64,000 nucleotides of DNA. Origin: Marinomonas piezotolerans (lineage in GTDB: Bacteria; Pseudomonadota; Gammaproteobacteria; Pseudomonadales; Marinomonadaceae). Under the pieces are notes generated by a model. The model did no database searches. It was given only the letters and a program-made list of their open reading frames with translations, and was not told the DNA's origin. Every line of letters starts with the position of its first letter. Within the stretch, counting starts at the first letter, position 1. Location: assembly GCF_003362755.1 (NCBI RefSeq), contig NZ_QKRA01000003.1, positions 496,001 to 560,000 of the forward strand, written 5' to 3'. Positions 52,119 to 61,979 of this stretch are shown in pieces. Position numbers and translations under genes: made by a program.

Positions 52119-52444
52119 AATAAAACTGTCTTAAATATTCAATAGTCTAAAGATGTGCAATATTCTACATGAGTTGAGGTCGTTATTCCCCCATGAGGAG
52201 AGAAAAAATCTTACGCGGGAGTGTATGTAGGTAGAAATATGTGCTTTTGAAAAAAGTGGGAATATGGTATAACACGCCCGCTTGATTCTGATTGCAGAAT
52301 TGAGCATAACTATTAGACAATCTAACGACCTTGTTGCCTAATTAAAATAGCGTCTCTGGGGTGCCTGAAATTGCTTTAAATTTCAATAGGCTGAGAGGCT
52401 AGGGCTAGCAAGTTAACCTAACCCAAATGCGAAGGATATTTAAA
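52119..52444 (+). promoter_or_regulatory. rpsB control region: promoter and structured S2 leader
   Basis: A promoter is suggested by TTGAAA/TTTGAA (52246-52252) and TATAAC (52268-52273). The leader then holds two hairpins. One has a CTCT/AGAG base (52354-52357 with 52394-52397), GCC/GGC, and TGAAATT/AATTTCA (52366-52372 with 52379-52385). The other has GGGCTAG/CTAACCC with one C/A mismatch (52402-52408 with 52418-52424). AAGGA at 52433-52437 is the ribosome binding site. Autogenous control of rpsB-tsf by S2 through such a leader is established in gammaproteobacteria. Confidence 0.6.
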
Positions 52445-53179
52445 ATGCCTACAGTTTCTATGCGCGACCTACTACAGGTTGGTTCACACTTCGGTCACCA
52501 AACTCGTTACTGGAACCCAAAAATGAAGCCTTTCATTTTTGGTGCTCGTAACAAGATTCATATCATCAACCTAGAGCACACTGTTCCTGCTCTTAACGAA
52601 GCGCTTGAGCTTGTTAAGAACATGGCTCAGAACAAGAACAAAGTGTTATTTGTTGGTACTAAGCGTGCAGCATCTAAAACAATTGCTGAGCAAGCATCTC
52701 GCGCGTCTATGCCATACGTTAACCACCGTTGGTTGGGTGGTATGTTGACAAACTACAAAACGATCCGTGCTTCTATCAAGCGTCTTCGTGAACTAGACGG
52801 TCAACAAAACGATGGCACGTTTGAAAAGCTAACTAAAAAAGAAGCTTTGATGCGTACTCGTGAGCTTGAAAAACTTGAGCGCTCTTTGGGCGGTATTAAA
52901 GATATGGGTGGTCTACCAGATGTGCTTTTCGTTGTAGACGTTGATCACGAGCGTATTGCAATCAAAGAAGCTAACAAGCTAGGTATCCCTGTTATCGGTA
53001 TCGTTGATACTAACAGTGATCCAGATGGTATCGATTACGTTATTCCTGCAAACGATGACGCAATTCGTGCAGTACAATTGTACGTTTCTGCATTTGCAGA
53101 TGCGGCCCTAGAAGGTCGTGCTGCAGCAGCGGGTAGCGCTGACGAGTTTGTTGAAGTAAGCGAAGCCACTGAAGCTTAA
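52445..53179 (+). CDS. rpsB: 30S ribosomal protein S2
   Basis: 244 residues from ATG 52445; the in-frame upstream ATG at 52427 is in the leader. Motifs [32 protein letters not shown] and [19 protein letters not shown] are standard. Codon use looks strongly biased, as expected for a highly expressed gene. Followed by a terminator-like attenuator and tsf. Confidence 0.99.
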   Translation: MPTVSMRDLLQVGSHFGHQTRYWNPKMKPFIFGARNKIHIINLEHTVPALNEALELVKNMAQNKNKVLFVGTKRAASKTIAEQASRASMPYVNHRWLGGMLTNYKTIRASIKRLRELDGQQNDGTFEKLTKKEALMRTRELEKLERSLGGIKDMGGLPDVLFVVDVDHERIAIKEANKLGIPVIGIVDTNSDPDGIDYVIPANDDAIRAVQLYVSAFADAALEGRAAAAGSADEFVEVSEATEA

Positions 53180-53210
53180 TTTTACGGATCATAACTGGTC
53201 TTGTTTCTAA

Positions 53211-53236
53211 AGGGGGGAGATCTCTCTCCCTTTTTT
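53211..53236 (+). terminator. Terminator/attenuator between rpsB and tsf
   Basis: GGGAGA-tctc-TCTCCC stem (53215-53230) followed by TTTTTT. Probably partial, lowering tsf relative to rpsB. Confidence 0.8.
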
Positions 53237-53265
53237 AAATTTGTTATCGTACGAGGGGAATACAC

Positions 53266-54126
53266 ATGGCCGCAGTATCTGCAGCAATGGTAAAAGAACT
53301 ACGTGACCGCACTGGCTTGGGCATGATGGAGTGTAAAAAAGCTCTGACTGCAGCAGGTGGTGACATTGAAGTAGCAATTGAAGAGCTACGCAAATCCAGT
53401 GGCATGAAAGCAGCTAAGAAAGCTGGCCGTACTGCTGCTGAAGGTACTATCATCATGAAGATTGCTGATGATAATTCTTACGGTGTATTGGTTGAGATCA
53501 ACTCTGAGACTGATTTCGCGGCGCGTGACGAAGGTTTCCTAGCGTTTGCCAATAAAGTTGCTGACGCTGTCTTTGCTACAAAAGAAACTGATATGGCGGT
53601 TGTGATTTCTGGCGAAATGCTTGAAGCTCGCGAAGCGCTTGTTCAGAAAATTGGTGAAAACATCACACCTCGTCGTGCAGTGTTAGTAGAAGGTGGTTTG
53701 GTTGCAGGCTACTTGCATAGCAATGGTCAAATCGCTGCTCTAGCTCAGCTAGAAGGTGGAGATGCAGAGCTTGCTAAAGATGTAGCAATGCACGTTACAG
53801 CGGTTAACCCACGCGTTGTCCGTGGTGAAGATATGCCTGCTGATATCCTTGCAAAAGAAGAAGAGATTATTCGTGCTCAGCCAGACATGGCAGGCAAGCC
53901 AGCTGAAATCGTTGATAAAATGATTGGCGGCCGTATCAAGAAGTTCTTGGCAGAAAACAGCTTAAACGAGCAAGCGTTTGTTAAGAACCCTGAAGTGAAA
54001 GTTGGTCAGCTAGCGAAAGATGCTGGTGCGACTGTAACTTCTTTCATTCGCATCGAAGTGGGTGAAGGTATTGAGGTCGAAGAGACTGATTTTGCTGCAG
54101 AGGTTGCTGCTCAATTGAAAGGCTAA
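53266..54126 (+). CDS. tsf: Elongation factor Ts
   Basis: 286 residues. Nucleotide exchange factor for EF-Tu. The N-terminal [16 protein letters not shown], the core [12 protein letters not shown] repeat ([20 protein letters not shown]) and dimerisation part are all present. Highly expressed, strong AGGGGA ribosome binding site. A terminator follows. Confidence 0.99.
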   Translation: MAAVSAAMVKELRDRTGLGMMECKKALTAAGGDIEVAIEELRKSSGMKAAKKAGRTAAEGTIIMKIADDNSYGVLVEINSETDFAARDEGFLAFANKVADAVFATKETDMAVVISGEMLEAREALVQKIGENITPRRAVLVEGGLVAGYLHSNGQIAALAQLEGGDAELAKDVAMHVTAVNPRVVRGEDMPADILAKEEEIIRAQPDMAGKPAEIVDKMIGGRIKKFLAENSLNEQAFVKNPEVKVGQLAKDAGATVTSFIRIEVGEGIEVEETDFAAEVAAQLKG

Positions 54127-54147
54127 TTCAGCTGGACGTTTGAGTAT

Positions 54148-54177
54148 AAAAAAGGGGCAGCTTGACTGCCCCTTTTT
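54148..54177 (+). terminator. Intrinsic terminator after tsf
   Basis: AAAAAAGGGGCAG-cttga-CTGCCCCTTTTT, a long GC stem with a T run. Confidence 0.95.
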
Positions 54178-54247
54178 ATGAATATCGTACTGAAGTTTGC
54201 TTTGTGCTGCTTGAGTGCGCACTTCTCACCATGACCGGAGGTTGGTA

Positions 54248-54970
54248 ATGCCTAAAGAAAAGAATTCAAAATACAAGCGCATTTTGTTGAAATTGAGCGG
54301 TGAAGCTCTCCAGGGAGATGAGACCTTTGGTATAGATCCAAAAGTGCTGAGTCGTATTGCGTTAGAGATTGGTCAACTACGCGGTATCGGTGTGGAAGTT
54401 GGAATAGTGATTGGTGGTGGTAACTTGTTTCGCGGTCAAGCATTAAGTGAGGCTGGGATGGATCGAGTAACCGGCGATCATATGGGAATGCTTGCTACGG
54501 TTATGAATGCCTTGGCGATGCGAGATGCTCTTGAGCGTGCAAATATTTCTACTCGTGTGATGTCTGCTATTACGATGACAGGTATTGTTGAGCCTTACGA
54601 TCGTCGTCGTGCGATGCGCCATCTAAAAGATGGTGATGTGGTTATTTTTTCAGCGGGTACGGGGAATCCATTTTTCACCACAGACTCTGCTGCGTGCTTG
54701 CGTGGTATTGAAATAGATGCGGACGTTGTGCTGAAAGCGACAAAAGTTGATGGGGTTTATTCTGCAGATCCAATGAAGGATCAAAATGCAGTGAAATATG
54801 ATACATTAACTTTTGATGAGGTTTTAGAAAAACAGTTAGGCGTCATGGACTTAACTGCAATTTGTTTGACCCGTGATCACCAGATGCCAGTTAGAGTTTT
54901 TAATATGAACAAACCAGGCGCTCTGATAAACATCATGACTGGTGGTGACGAAGGCACCATTATTAAGTGA
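54248..54970 (+). CDS. pyrH: Uridylate kinase
   Basis: 240 residues from ATG 54248 (GGAGGTTGG just upstream). Phosphorylates UMP to UDP, hexameric, feedback-inhibited by [15 protein letters not shown] at the N terminus, [27 protein letters not shown] and [19 protein letters not shown] are diagnostic of bacterial UMP kinase. The frr start lies seven bases after the stop. Confidence 0.98.
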   Translation: MPKEKNSKYKRILLKLSGEALQGDETFGIDPKVLSRIALEIGQLRGIGVEVGIVIGGGNLFRGQALSEAGMDRVTGDHMGMLATVMNALAMRDALERANISTRVMSAITMTGIVEPYDRRRAMRHLKDGDVVIFSAGTGNPFFTTDSAACLRGIEIDADVVLKATKVDGVYSADPMKDQNAVKYDTLTFDEVLEKQLGVMDLTAICLTRDHQMPVRVFNMNKPGALINIMTGGDEGTIIK

Positions 54971-54977
54971 GGAACCA

Positions 54978-55535
54978 ATGATCAACGATATTTTGAAAGA
55001 TGCGGAAGACCGCATGGGTAAAGCTGTTTCTTCAGTTGAGATAGCGTTTAACAAGATTCGTACTGGCCGTGCGCACCCTAGCTTGTTGGATCCAGTTAAA
55101 GTGAACTATTACGGTAGTGAAACCCCACTTAGTCAAGTGGCTAACATTACAGTTGAGGATGCTCGTACACTTGGGATCTCCCCTTGGGAAGGGAATATGG
55201 TACCTGAAATCGAGAAGGCCATTCTTAAGTCTGATCTTGGCTTAAACCCATCCACGACAGGTAATTTGATCCGCATACCTTTGCCTGCGTTAACCGAGGA
55301 AACTCGCGGTAACTACTTTAAGCAAGCAAAAGCCGAAGCAGAAAACGGCCGCATCGCGATTCGAAATATTCGTCGCGATGCAAATGGTACGCTGAAAGAT
55401 CTAGTTAAAGAAAAAGAGATTTCTGAAGACGACGACCGTCGTGCTCAGGATCAGGTGCAAAAAATCACAGATAAGTATGTTGCTCAAATTGAAGAGCGTC
55501 TTGCTGCGAAAGAAAAAGACCTGATGGAAATCTAA
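54978..55535 (+). CDS. frr: Ribosome recycling factor
   Basis: 185 residues, ATG 54978 with GTGAGGA upstream. Splits post-termination ribosomes with EF-G. KIRTGRAHPSLLD near residue 28, the INVT-like PLSQVANITVEDAR, and PLPALTEETRGNYFKQAKAEAE are standard. A terminator follows. Confidence 0.99.
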   Translation: MINDILKDAEDRMGKAVSSVEIAFNKIRTGRAHPSLLDPVKVNYYGSETPLSQVANITVEDARTLGISPWEGNMVPEIEKAILKSDLGLNPSTTGNLIRIPLPALTEETRGNYFKQAKAEAENGRIAIRNIRRDANGTLKDLVKEKEISEDDDRRAQDQVQKITDKYVAQIEERLAAKEKDLMEI

Positions 55536-55541
55536 AAAGAG

Positions 55542-55568
55542 GGCAGGCAGATAATGCCTGCCTTTTTA
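55542..55568 (+). terminator. Intrinsic terminator after frr
   Basis: GGCAGGCA-gataa-TGCCTGCC followed by TTTTTATT. Confidence 0.9.
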
Positions 55569-55586
55569 TTTTGACTAGGTAGCTCT

Positions 55587-56315
55587 ATGTCTGATCAAGA
55601 GTTGGCTGCTGAAGGCCAATCCGCTCCTGCTCACGTTGCTATTATAATGGATGGCAATAATCGCTGGGCAAAGAAAAAACATCTTCCAAGTATCGCGGGG
55701 CACACTGCGGGAGCTAATGCTGTTCGTAAAACAGTTGAGGCTGCGGCGCGTCAGGGTGTAAAAGTACTTACGCTATTCGCTTTCTCAAGTGAAAATTGGC
55801 GTCGCCCCCAAGTAGAAGTTGATGGGTTGATGAATTTGTTCATGCGTTCTCTGAAAAAAGAAGCTAAGCGTATGGCACAGCATTCAATCCGCTTGATCGT
55901 GGTTGGCGATAAAACCGGGTTCAGCGAGAAACTTCAGGAGCAAATTGCAGTTGCTGAGCAAGCAACGCAGCACAACGATGGTATGGTTCTCGCTATTGCG
56001 GCCAATTACGGCGGTCGGTGGGATATCGCCCAAGCGGCCAAGGAAGTGGCGCGGCAGGTAAGAGATGGCGAAATCTCGTTAGACGACATTGATGAGCGAG
56101 CATTAGGGCGGCATACCTGTCTTGCAGGGCTGCCCGAACTAGATTTAATAATTCGTACATCTGGTGAAGAGCGTGTCAGCAATTTCTTGCTTTGGCAGCT
56201 GGCTTACGCTGAATTTATTTTTATGCCGGTTCTCTGGCCTGACTTCGATGGCGATCACTTCAATGAGGCACTGACGATCTATCAAGGTCGTCAGCGTCGA
56301 TACGGCGGACGTTAG
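55587..56315 (+). CDS. uppS: Undecaprenyl diphosphate synthase
   Basis: 242 residues. Cis-prenyltransferase adding eight isopentenyl units to farnesyl-PP. HVAIIMDGNNRWAKKK with catalytic Asp, FAFSSENWRRP, and LPELDLIIRTSGEERVSNF are complete. First gene of a uppS-cdsA-dxr-rseP-bamA-skp-lpxD-fabZ envelope operon, with gaps of a few bases. Confidence 0.98.
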   Translation: MSDQELAAEGQSAPAHVAIIMDGNNRWAKKKHLPSIAGHTAGANAVRKTVEAAARQGVKVLTLFAFSSENWRRPQVEVDGLMNLFMRSLKKEAKRMAQHSIRLIVVGDKTGFSEKLQEQIAVAEQATQHNDGMVLAIAANYGGRWDIAQAAKEVARQVRDGEISLDDIDERALGRHTCLAGLPELDLIIRTSGEERVSNFLLWQLAYAEFIFMPVLWPDFDGDHFNEALTIYQGRQRRYGGR

Positions 56316-56318
56316 TTT

Positions 56319-57122
56319 ATGCTTCTACCCAGAGTTTTAAGTGCCATGGTTATGGCGTTTCTATTTATCTATGCAGTGTTTGGTTTGGAGCCGGCAAGCT
56401 TTGAGTTAGCCATCGGTGGAGTCGTTTTGGTTGCAGGCTGGGAGTGGGCTAGATTGGCCGGAATTCACCGTCAGCAAGGTCGATTTGCCTTCGCGGGGTT
56501 AGTGGGGACACTTTGTTATGGCGTTGCGCTTTTTGATCTTTATTCTGTGACCCTACTTATTGCTCCCGTGTTATGGCTGCTGGCGTTGCTCTGGGTGGTG
56601 AAATATCCTCAGAATACGGGGTGGAGAACTCGTATCGTTCGAGTGTTATTTGGTCTCTTAGTGCTGTTGACGACATGGGCTTCTTTGGTGGTGCTGCGCG
56701 GTTCAGAGCATTTCGTAGTTTGGGTTTTGGTGTTGATGGGAATGATTTGGGGGGCAGACTCTGGTGCTTACTTCTCAGGTCGCGCGTTTGGTAGACGCAA
56801 ATTAGCCCCATCTGTTTCTCCGGGGAAGTCTTGGGAGGGTGTCTACGGTGGCTTGATTGTTGTTCAATCTGGGGTCGTGATTTTTTCTGTTCTAAATGGT
56901 TACAGTGTCAGTGCATGGGCTGTGTTGGCGACTATTGCGCTGGTGACGGTACTCACATCAGTGCTAGGTGATTTAACAGAAAGTCTTTTTAAGCGGCATG
57001 AAGATTTGAAAGATTCTAGTCAGCTTATTCCAGGTCATGGCGGTGTTATGGATCGTGTAGACAGTCTTACGTCTGCAGCACCGCTGTATGCGCTAATGTT
57101 GACGTTGGTAGGTTGGTTGTGA
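56319..57122 (+). CDS. cdsA: Phosphatidate cytidylyltransferase
   Basis: 267 residues with about eight membrane segments. Makes CDP-diacylglycerol for phospholipid synthesis. The signature at the C-terminal third, SPGKSWEGVYGG and GDLTESLFKRHEDLKDSS with LIPGHGGVMDRVDSL, is intact. The stop overlaps the dxr GTG start (GTGA). Confidence 0.97.
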   Translation: MLLPRVLSAMVMAFLFIYAVFGLEPASFELAIGGVVLVAGWEWARLAGIHRQQGRFAFAGLVGTLCYGVALFDLYSVTLLIAPVLWLLALLWVVKYPQNTGWRTRIVRVLFGLLVLLTTWASLVVLRGSEHFVVWVLVLMGMIWGADSGAYFSGRAFGRRKLAPSVSPGKSWEGVYGGLIVVQSGVVIFSVLNGYSVSAWAVLATIALVTVLTSVLGDLTESLFKRHEDLKDSSQLIPGHGGVMDRVDSLTSAAPLYALMLTLVGWL

Positions 57123-58294
57123 AACAGAAAATATGTCTACTCGGTGCGACTGGGTCGATAGGCTCCAGTACCTTGGATGTCATCGAGAAGCATAGTGATC
57201 AGTTTGAGCTAGTAAGTGTTGCAGCTAATTCTAGTGTCGAGCGAATGGCAGAAATATGTCGGCAGTTTTTGCCGCAGCGTGCTGTTATGGGATCCGAAAA
57301 AGCGCGTGATGCTCTTGCAAAATTGTGTCATGGCCTTCCTATTCAATTCGAATGGGGAAGCGAGGCGATGGAAGACATTGCCTCTGATGATGCTTGTGAT
57401 CAGGTTATGGCAAGCATTATGGGGTTCGCGGGATTGCGTCCTACTCTGGCTGCAATTCGGTCTGGTAAAAGGGTTTTGCTTGCGAACAAAGAGAGCTTGG
57501 TGACCGCTGGTCGTTTGTTTATGGACGAAGTGGCGAAGCATAATGTGGTCTTGATGCCTATTGATAGTGAGCATAACGCTATTTATCAATGTCTGCCTCA
57601 AACAAAGCAGGGCGCCATAAAGCGAGACGTGGATAAAATTTTATTAACTGCATCTGGTGGGCCCTTCCGTGAGTTTTCTATGGAGCAAATGTGCGCTGTA
57701 ACCCCAGCTCAGGCTTGTGCGCATCCTAATTGGACGATGGGGCAAAAGATATCGGTAGACTCTGCAAGTTTGATGAACAAGGGCTTGGAGTTGATCGAGG
57801 CGTGCTGGTTGTTTGATGTGACGCCTGATCAAGTGCAAGTGGTGGTGCATCCTGAAAGTATCATTCATTCGATGGTTTCTTATAAAGATGGCTCCGTCAT
57901 TGCGCAAATGGGTAACCCTGATATGAAAATTCCGATTGCCTACGGTATGACTTGGCCTAAAAGGGTGGAAACTGATGTTCCTCCACTTGATTTATTCTCG
58001 GTGTCCCAGCTTAATTTTGAAGCGCCCGATATTAAGCGGTTTCCTAATTTGAGGCTGGCAAAAGAAGCGTGGTTTATGGGAGGAACAGCCATGGCAACGT
58101 TAAATGCGTCAAATGAGGTTGCTGTTGCGGCGTTCCTTAATAAGCAAATCAGCTTTTTAGATATAGCTCGCATAAATGAAAAGGTACTTGAACGCTCAGA
58201 GATAAGTGTTGTCAATGAACTCGGTGCGGTGTTTGATGCGGACTTTGAAGCCCGCTCAATGGCATTGCGTGTAATTGACACGGAGACTAAATAG
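57119..58294 (+). CDS. dxr: 1-deoxy-D-xylulose 5-phosphate reductoisomerase
   Basis: 391 residues from the GTG at 57119, which overlaps the cdsA stop; a TTG at 57113 is an alternative. First committed step of the MEP isoprenoid pathway, NADPH-dependent. GATGSIGSSTLDVI nucleotide motif, LANKESLVTAG, MPIDSEHNAIYQC with the metal ligands, and HPESIIHSMVSYKDGSV are present. It supplies precursors for UppS. Confidence 0.98.
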   Translation: MKQKICLLGATGSIGSSTLDVIEKHSDQFELVSVAANSSVERMAEICRQFLPQRAVMGSEKARDALAKLCHGLPIQFEWGSEAMEDIASDDACDQVMASIMGFAGLRPTLAAIRSGKRVLLANKESLVTAGRLFMDEVAKHNVVLMPIDSEHNAIYQCLPQTKQGAIKRDVDKILLTASGGPFREFSMEQMCAVTPAQACAHPNWTMGQKISVDSASLMNKGLELIEACWLFDVTPDQVQVVVHPESIIHSMVSYKDGSVIAQMGNPDMKIPIAYGMTWPKRVETDVPPLDLFSVSQLNFEAPDIKRFPNLRLAKEAWFMGGTAMATLNASNEVAVAAFLNKQISFLDIARINEKVLERSEISVVNELGAVFDADFEARSMALRVIDTETK

Positions 58295-59641
58295 ATGGCC
58301 CAGAATGTTCTGTCCTTTGTGGTGGCATTGGGAGTACTGATCACATTTCATGAGTTTGGTCATTACTATGTTGCGCGTTTATGCGGCGTAAAAGTGCTGC
58401 GCTTTTCTGTTGGTTTCGGTAAGCCTATTTATACCTATACAAGTAAGTCGGGCACTGCATTCACTTTAGCTATGATACCGCTCGGTGGCTTTGTGCGGAT
58501 GTTAGATGAGCGGGAGGGAAATGTCCCTAGGGAGTTGCGCTCACAAACGTTTAATTGCAAATCTGTTGGACAGCGCATTGCTATTGTCGCTGCAGGACCT
58601 ATTGCGAACTTTATATTGGCTATTGCGCTTTATGCTGTTATCGCGGGAATGGGGTTGCAGTCAATTGCGCCTAAAATTGATGGTGTGACTCCAGGCTCCC
58701 CGTTAGCGCAAACGTCAATTTCTCATGGAGATGAGCTAACGCAAGTGAATGGCGTCGTGACGCATTCTTGGGAAGATGTAAATCTAGTGTTAGCAGACTT
58801 GATTGGCCAAACAGGTGTATTTAGTGTTCGCTATTTACCTAGTGATACGACCGTCGAGCAGCAGGAAACGTTTTCTTTGAATAGATGGTTGGTGGGATCT
58901 GAGGCAAACAATTTGATCGCTGAGTTTGGTGTGCGACCTTGGCGACCGACCGTTGACCCAGTTATTGCTCATGTAGTGGAAGGGGGCGCAGCACAACAAG
59001 CTGGGGTTATTCCTGGCGACAAAGTGCTCAGTGTTAATGATGACCAAGTCGATACATGGCAACAACTGGTAGCTTGGGTGCAATCTAGCCCCAATGCCCC
59101 GCTGGATCTTATTGTTGAGCGCGCAGGGCAACGTAAATCTTTAGTTCTAACGCCAAGCGCTCGAGAAATAGATGGTACTATGACCGGGGTTGCTGGGGTT
59201 GGTGTTGAGCCGCCAGTTTTGTCATCTGAAGATCTAAGAGAGCGGCAATTTGGTTTTTTCGGTGCGCTTGAATACGGTGTTGTGCAAACATGGAAGATGA
59301 CAGCTTTGACTGTTGGTTCCATCGGAAAAATGCTTCAGGGTTTGTTATCGCTTGATAATCTTTCTGGACCAATTACGATCGCAAAGGTTGCTAGTGCCTC
59401 GGCTGATTCTGGGGTGCAGTCTTTCCTGAAATTTATGGCTTACTTGAGTGTTAGTCTTGGTGTTTTAAATTTGCTTCCGATCCCGATGCTAGATGGTGGG
59501 CATTTGTTGTTTTTTGGTATAGAAGCTGTGCGACGTAAACCTGTTTCAGAACGGATTCAAGGCGTCGCTTATCGTATTGGGGCTTCGCTGTTGTTCGCGA
59601 TGATGGCTGTCGCGTTATTTAATGATATTGCCCGCTTGTAG
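58295..59641 (+). CDS. rseP: Site-2 protease RseP
   Basis: 448 residues. Membrane metalloprotease cutting the anti-sigma factor RseA in the envelope stress response. Zinc motif ITFHEFGHYYVARL near residue 18-31 (H-E-x-x-H). Two PDZ domains: one about 110-190 (GVTPGSPLAQTSISHGDELTQVNG) and one about 210-295 (VVEGGAAQQAGVIPGDKVLSVND). LLPIPMLDGGHLLFF with the third ligand Asp is near 395. BamA, whose failure activates this pathway, is encoded next. Confidence 0.97.
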   Translation: MAQNVLSFVVALGVLITFHEFGHYYVARLCGVKVLRFSVGFGKPIYTYTSKSGTAFTLAMIPLGGFVRMLDEREGNVPRELRSQTFNCKSVGQRIAIVAAGPIANFILAIALYAVIAGMGLQSIAPKIDGVTPGSPLAQTSISHGDELTQVNGVVTHSWEDVNLVLADLIGQTGVFSVRYLPSDTTVEQQETFSLNRWLVGSEANNLIAEFGVRPWRPTVDPVIAHVVEGGAAQQAGVIPGDKVLSVNDDQVDTWQQLVAWVQSSPNAPLDLIVERAGQRKSLVLTPSAREIDGTMTGVAGVGVEPPVLSSEDLRERQFGFFGALEYGVVQTWKMTALTVGSIGKMLQGLLSLDNLSGPITIAKVASASADSGVQSFLKFMAYLSVSLGVLNLLPIPMLDGGHLLFFGIEAVRRKPVSERIQGVAYRIGASLLFAMMAVALFNDIARL

Positions 59642-59651
59642 AGAGGTATAT

Positions 59652-61961
59652 GTGAAAGTCTTTGTTGCCGTATTGTTGGCGTGTTGTAGTGTATATAGTT
59701 TTGCAAAGACGGTGGCCGATGTTCGAATCGATGGCTTAGTGCAGATGTCTGCAACCCGAGCATTTGACACTATCGGTTTTAAGCAAGGCTCAGGTTATGA
59801 TTCTTCGAATGTATATGATGCAGTAAATAGTCTTTTTTCGACAGGCTACTTTAGTGATATCGATGTGTATGAGGAAGATGACGTTGTTATCTTTAAGGTG
59901 GTTGAGCGTCCCTCAATTGGTCAGCTGACGATCGAAGGAAATGACATGATTTCCAAAGATGATCTACAGCGTGGCCTTAAATTATCAGGTTTAGAGGTAG
60001 GAGAAATCTATAAACCTGAAACGTTAAACCAAATAGAGCAAGAGCTACAGAGACAGTATTACTCTTTAGGTCGATATAGCGCAAAGGTTGATATTGAGGT
60101 GGAGGAGTTGCCTCGTAGTCGCGTTGCTATTCGCATAAACATTGAAGAGGGTGTGACGGCCAAAATTGTCCACATTAATATAGTGGGTAATAAAGCGTTT
60201 GATACCGAAGAGTTGACTAAAAACTTTGCGTCCGCAGAGACTGGTTATTTTAACCCTTTTAGTTCTGCCGATGAGTATTCGAAACAAAAGGTTCAAGGTG
60301 ACCTTGAAGTCCTTAGAAGCTTTTATCTAGATAGAGGGTATTTGGATTATCAGCTTATTTCAAATCAAGTAAGTGTCTCATCTGATAAGCGAGATGTGTA
60401 TGTCGTCGTTAACATTGAAGAGGGTCAGCCATACTACATTAATGATGTAGCATTGAGCGGGTCTTTGCCTATTACTGAAGACTTGGTTTGGCAACACATC
60501 GATCAGGAACAAGGAGATGTTTTTTCTCGTAAACAAGTCACTGATATAATGGAGGCAATCTCTACACAATTAGGTGATGACGGTTATCTGTTTGCTAACG
60601 TGAATGTTATACCCTCGAAGCTTGATAATCATAAAGTAGATTTGACCTATCACATTACGCCAGGCCCGAAAGTGTATGTACGGCGTATCAATTTCTCGGG
60701 TAACTCCGAAACGAAGGATGAAGTATTGCGTCGAGAAATGACGCAGTTTGAAGGCGCTCTAGCCACCCACACAAAAATACAGAGTTCGAAACGAGCGATT
60801 GAGCGACTGGGCTTTTTCTCTAAAGTCGATTTAAAAACTCGTTCCGTACCTGGCACTACCGATCAAGTAGATATAAATGTAACAGTTGAAGAGCAGCCTT
60901 CTGGCAGCATTCAAGCCAGTATTGGTTACTCTCAATCAGATGGAACAGTTTTAGGTTTTGGCGTCTCTAAGCGTAATTTCTTGGGCACGGGTAATAAGTT
61001 AGCATTTAATATGAGCCGCACTAATCAAACTCAGAATTATACGCTTTCTTATGATAATCCTTATTTTACTGTTGATGGGGTGAGTCGCGGATATAGCTTA
61101 TTTTACCAAGTAAGTGATCATGAGCAGGATGATGTAGAAGATTATGATCTGGATAAAATAGGCGCTTCTGTTAGCTTTGGTTATCCGGTTAGTGAAACGC
61201 AGAGATTGAGTTTTGGTGCAACAGTTAAAACCACGACTGTAGACTTAGGATCCAATCCATCGAATGAAACCAGTGATTACTTGAATACTTACGGTGATTC
61301 TTACGATGATGTTTTAGCTAATATCGCGTGGAGTGACAGTGATATTATTGGAGGTGTCTTGCCGACGGATGGCTATTCGCACCGTGTAACACTGGATGTA
61401 GCGACGCCTATTGGTGATCAAAGTTATGCGAAACTAGGAGTAACTTCTCAAGGATACTGGAACTTAACGGACAACAAGCTATGGTTATTCCATCTTAAAG
61501 GCCGAGCAGGTTATGGGATGGGGTATGGAGATACAGATCGCCTGCCATTTTTTGAGAATTACTACGCCGGAGGTGTTTATACAGTACGTGGCTATCGTGC
61601 GTCCTCACTTGGCCCCAAGAACTCTTATAGCAATGGTACTGATACCGACTCAATTGGTGGGAATATTTTGCTGGCAGGTACTGCTGAATTGATTTTTCCT
61701 ATGCCAATGGTTGAAGATCATCGCTCTGTACGCACCTCTATATTTCTGGACGCCGGTAACGTGTTCACAGACTTTTGTCTAGCGGGCAACACGACATGTA
61801 ATGAAGGTATAGATGTCTCTGAGGTTCGATACAGTCTTGGTCTGAATTGGACTTGGATTACGCCTATAGCACCACTATCGTTTAATTTATCTCGAGCGTT
61901 GAACCCGAAAGATGGCGATTCTACAGATTTCTTCCAGTTCCAACTTGGTACAACATTCTAA
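59652..61961 (+). CDS. bamA: Outer membrane protein assembly factor BamA
   Basis: 769 residues from the GTG at 59652, with AGAGAGG upstream. Inserts beta-barrel proteins into the outer membrane. Signal peptide KVFVAVLLACCSVYSFA, then KTVADVRIDGLVQM and five POTRA domains up to about residue 415. The 16-stranded barrel follows, with the VRGYRASSLGP motif (loop 6) near 650 and a final aromatic residue (FFQFQLGTTF). Start overlaps the rseP 3' region in the raw frame but the true start lies after its stop. Confidence 0.97.
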   Translation: MKVFVAVLLACCSVYSFAKTVADVRIDGLVQMSATRAFDTIGFKQGSGYDSSNVYDAVNSLFSTGYFSDIDVYEEDDVVIFKVVERPSIGQLTIEGNDMISKDDLQRGLKLSGLEVGEIYKPETLNQIEQELQRQYYSLGRYSAKVDIEVEELPRSRVAIRINIEEGVTAKIVHINIVGNKAFDTEELTKNFASAETGYFNPFSSADEYSKQKVQGDLEVLRSFYLDRGYLDYQLISNQVSVSSDKRDVYVVVNIEEGQPYYINDVALSGSLPITEDLVWQHIDQEQGDVFSRKQVTDIMEAISTQLGDDGYLFANVNVIPSKLDNHKVDLTYHITPGPKVYVRRINFSGNSETKDEVLRREMTQFEGALATHTKIQSSKRAIERLGFFSKVDLKTRSVPGTTDQVDINVTVEEQPSGSIQASIGYSQSDGTVLGFGVSKRNFLGTGNKLAFNMSRTNQTQNYTLSYDNPYFTVDGVSRGYSLFYQVSDHEQDDVEDYDLDKIGASVSFGYPVSETQRLSFGATVKTTTVDLGSNPSNETSDYLNTYGDSYDDVLANIAWSDSDIIGGVLPTDGYSHRVTLDVATPIGDQSYAKLGVTSQGYWNLTDNKLWLFHLKGRAGYGMGYGDTDRLPFFENYYAGGVYTVRGYRASSLGPKNSYSNGTDTDSIGGNILLAGTAELIFPMPMVEDHRSVRTSIFLDAGNVFTDFCLAGNTTCNEGIDVSEVRYSLGLNWTWITPIAPLSFNLSRALNPKDGDSTDFFQFQLGTTF

Positions 61962-61979
61962 AATTTAGGAGGGTTTATA

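Noticed and set aside
52340..52440. TPP riboswitch upstream of rpsB
   Set aside because: Only the first-half motif is present; the conserved second half is missing and the downstream gene has no link to thiamine. S2 autoregulation explains the leader better.
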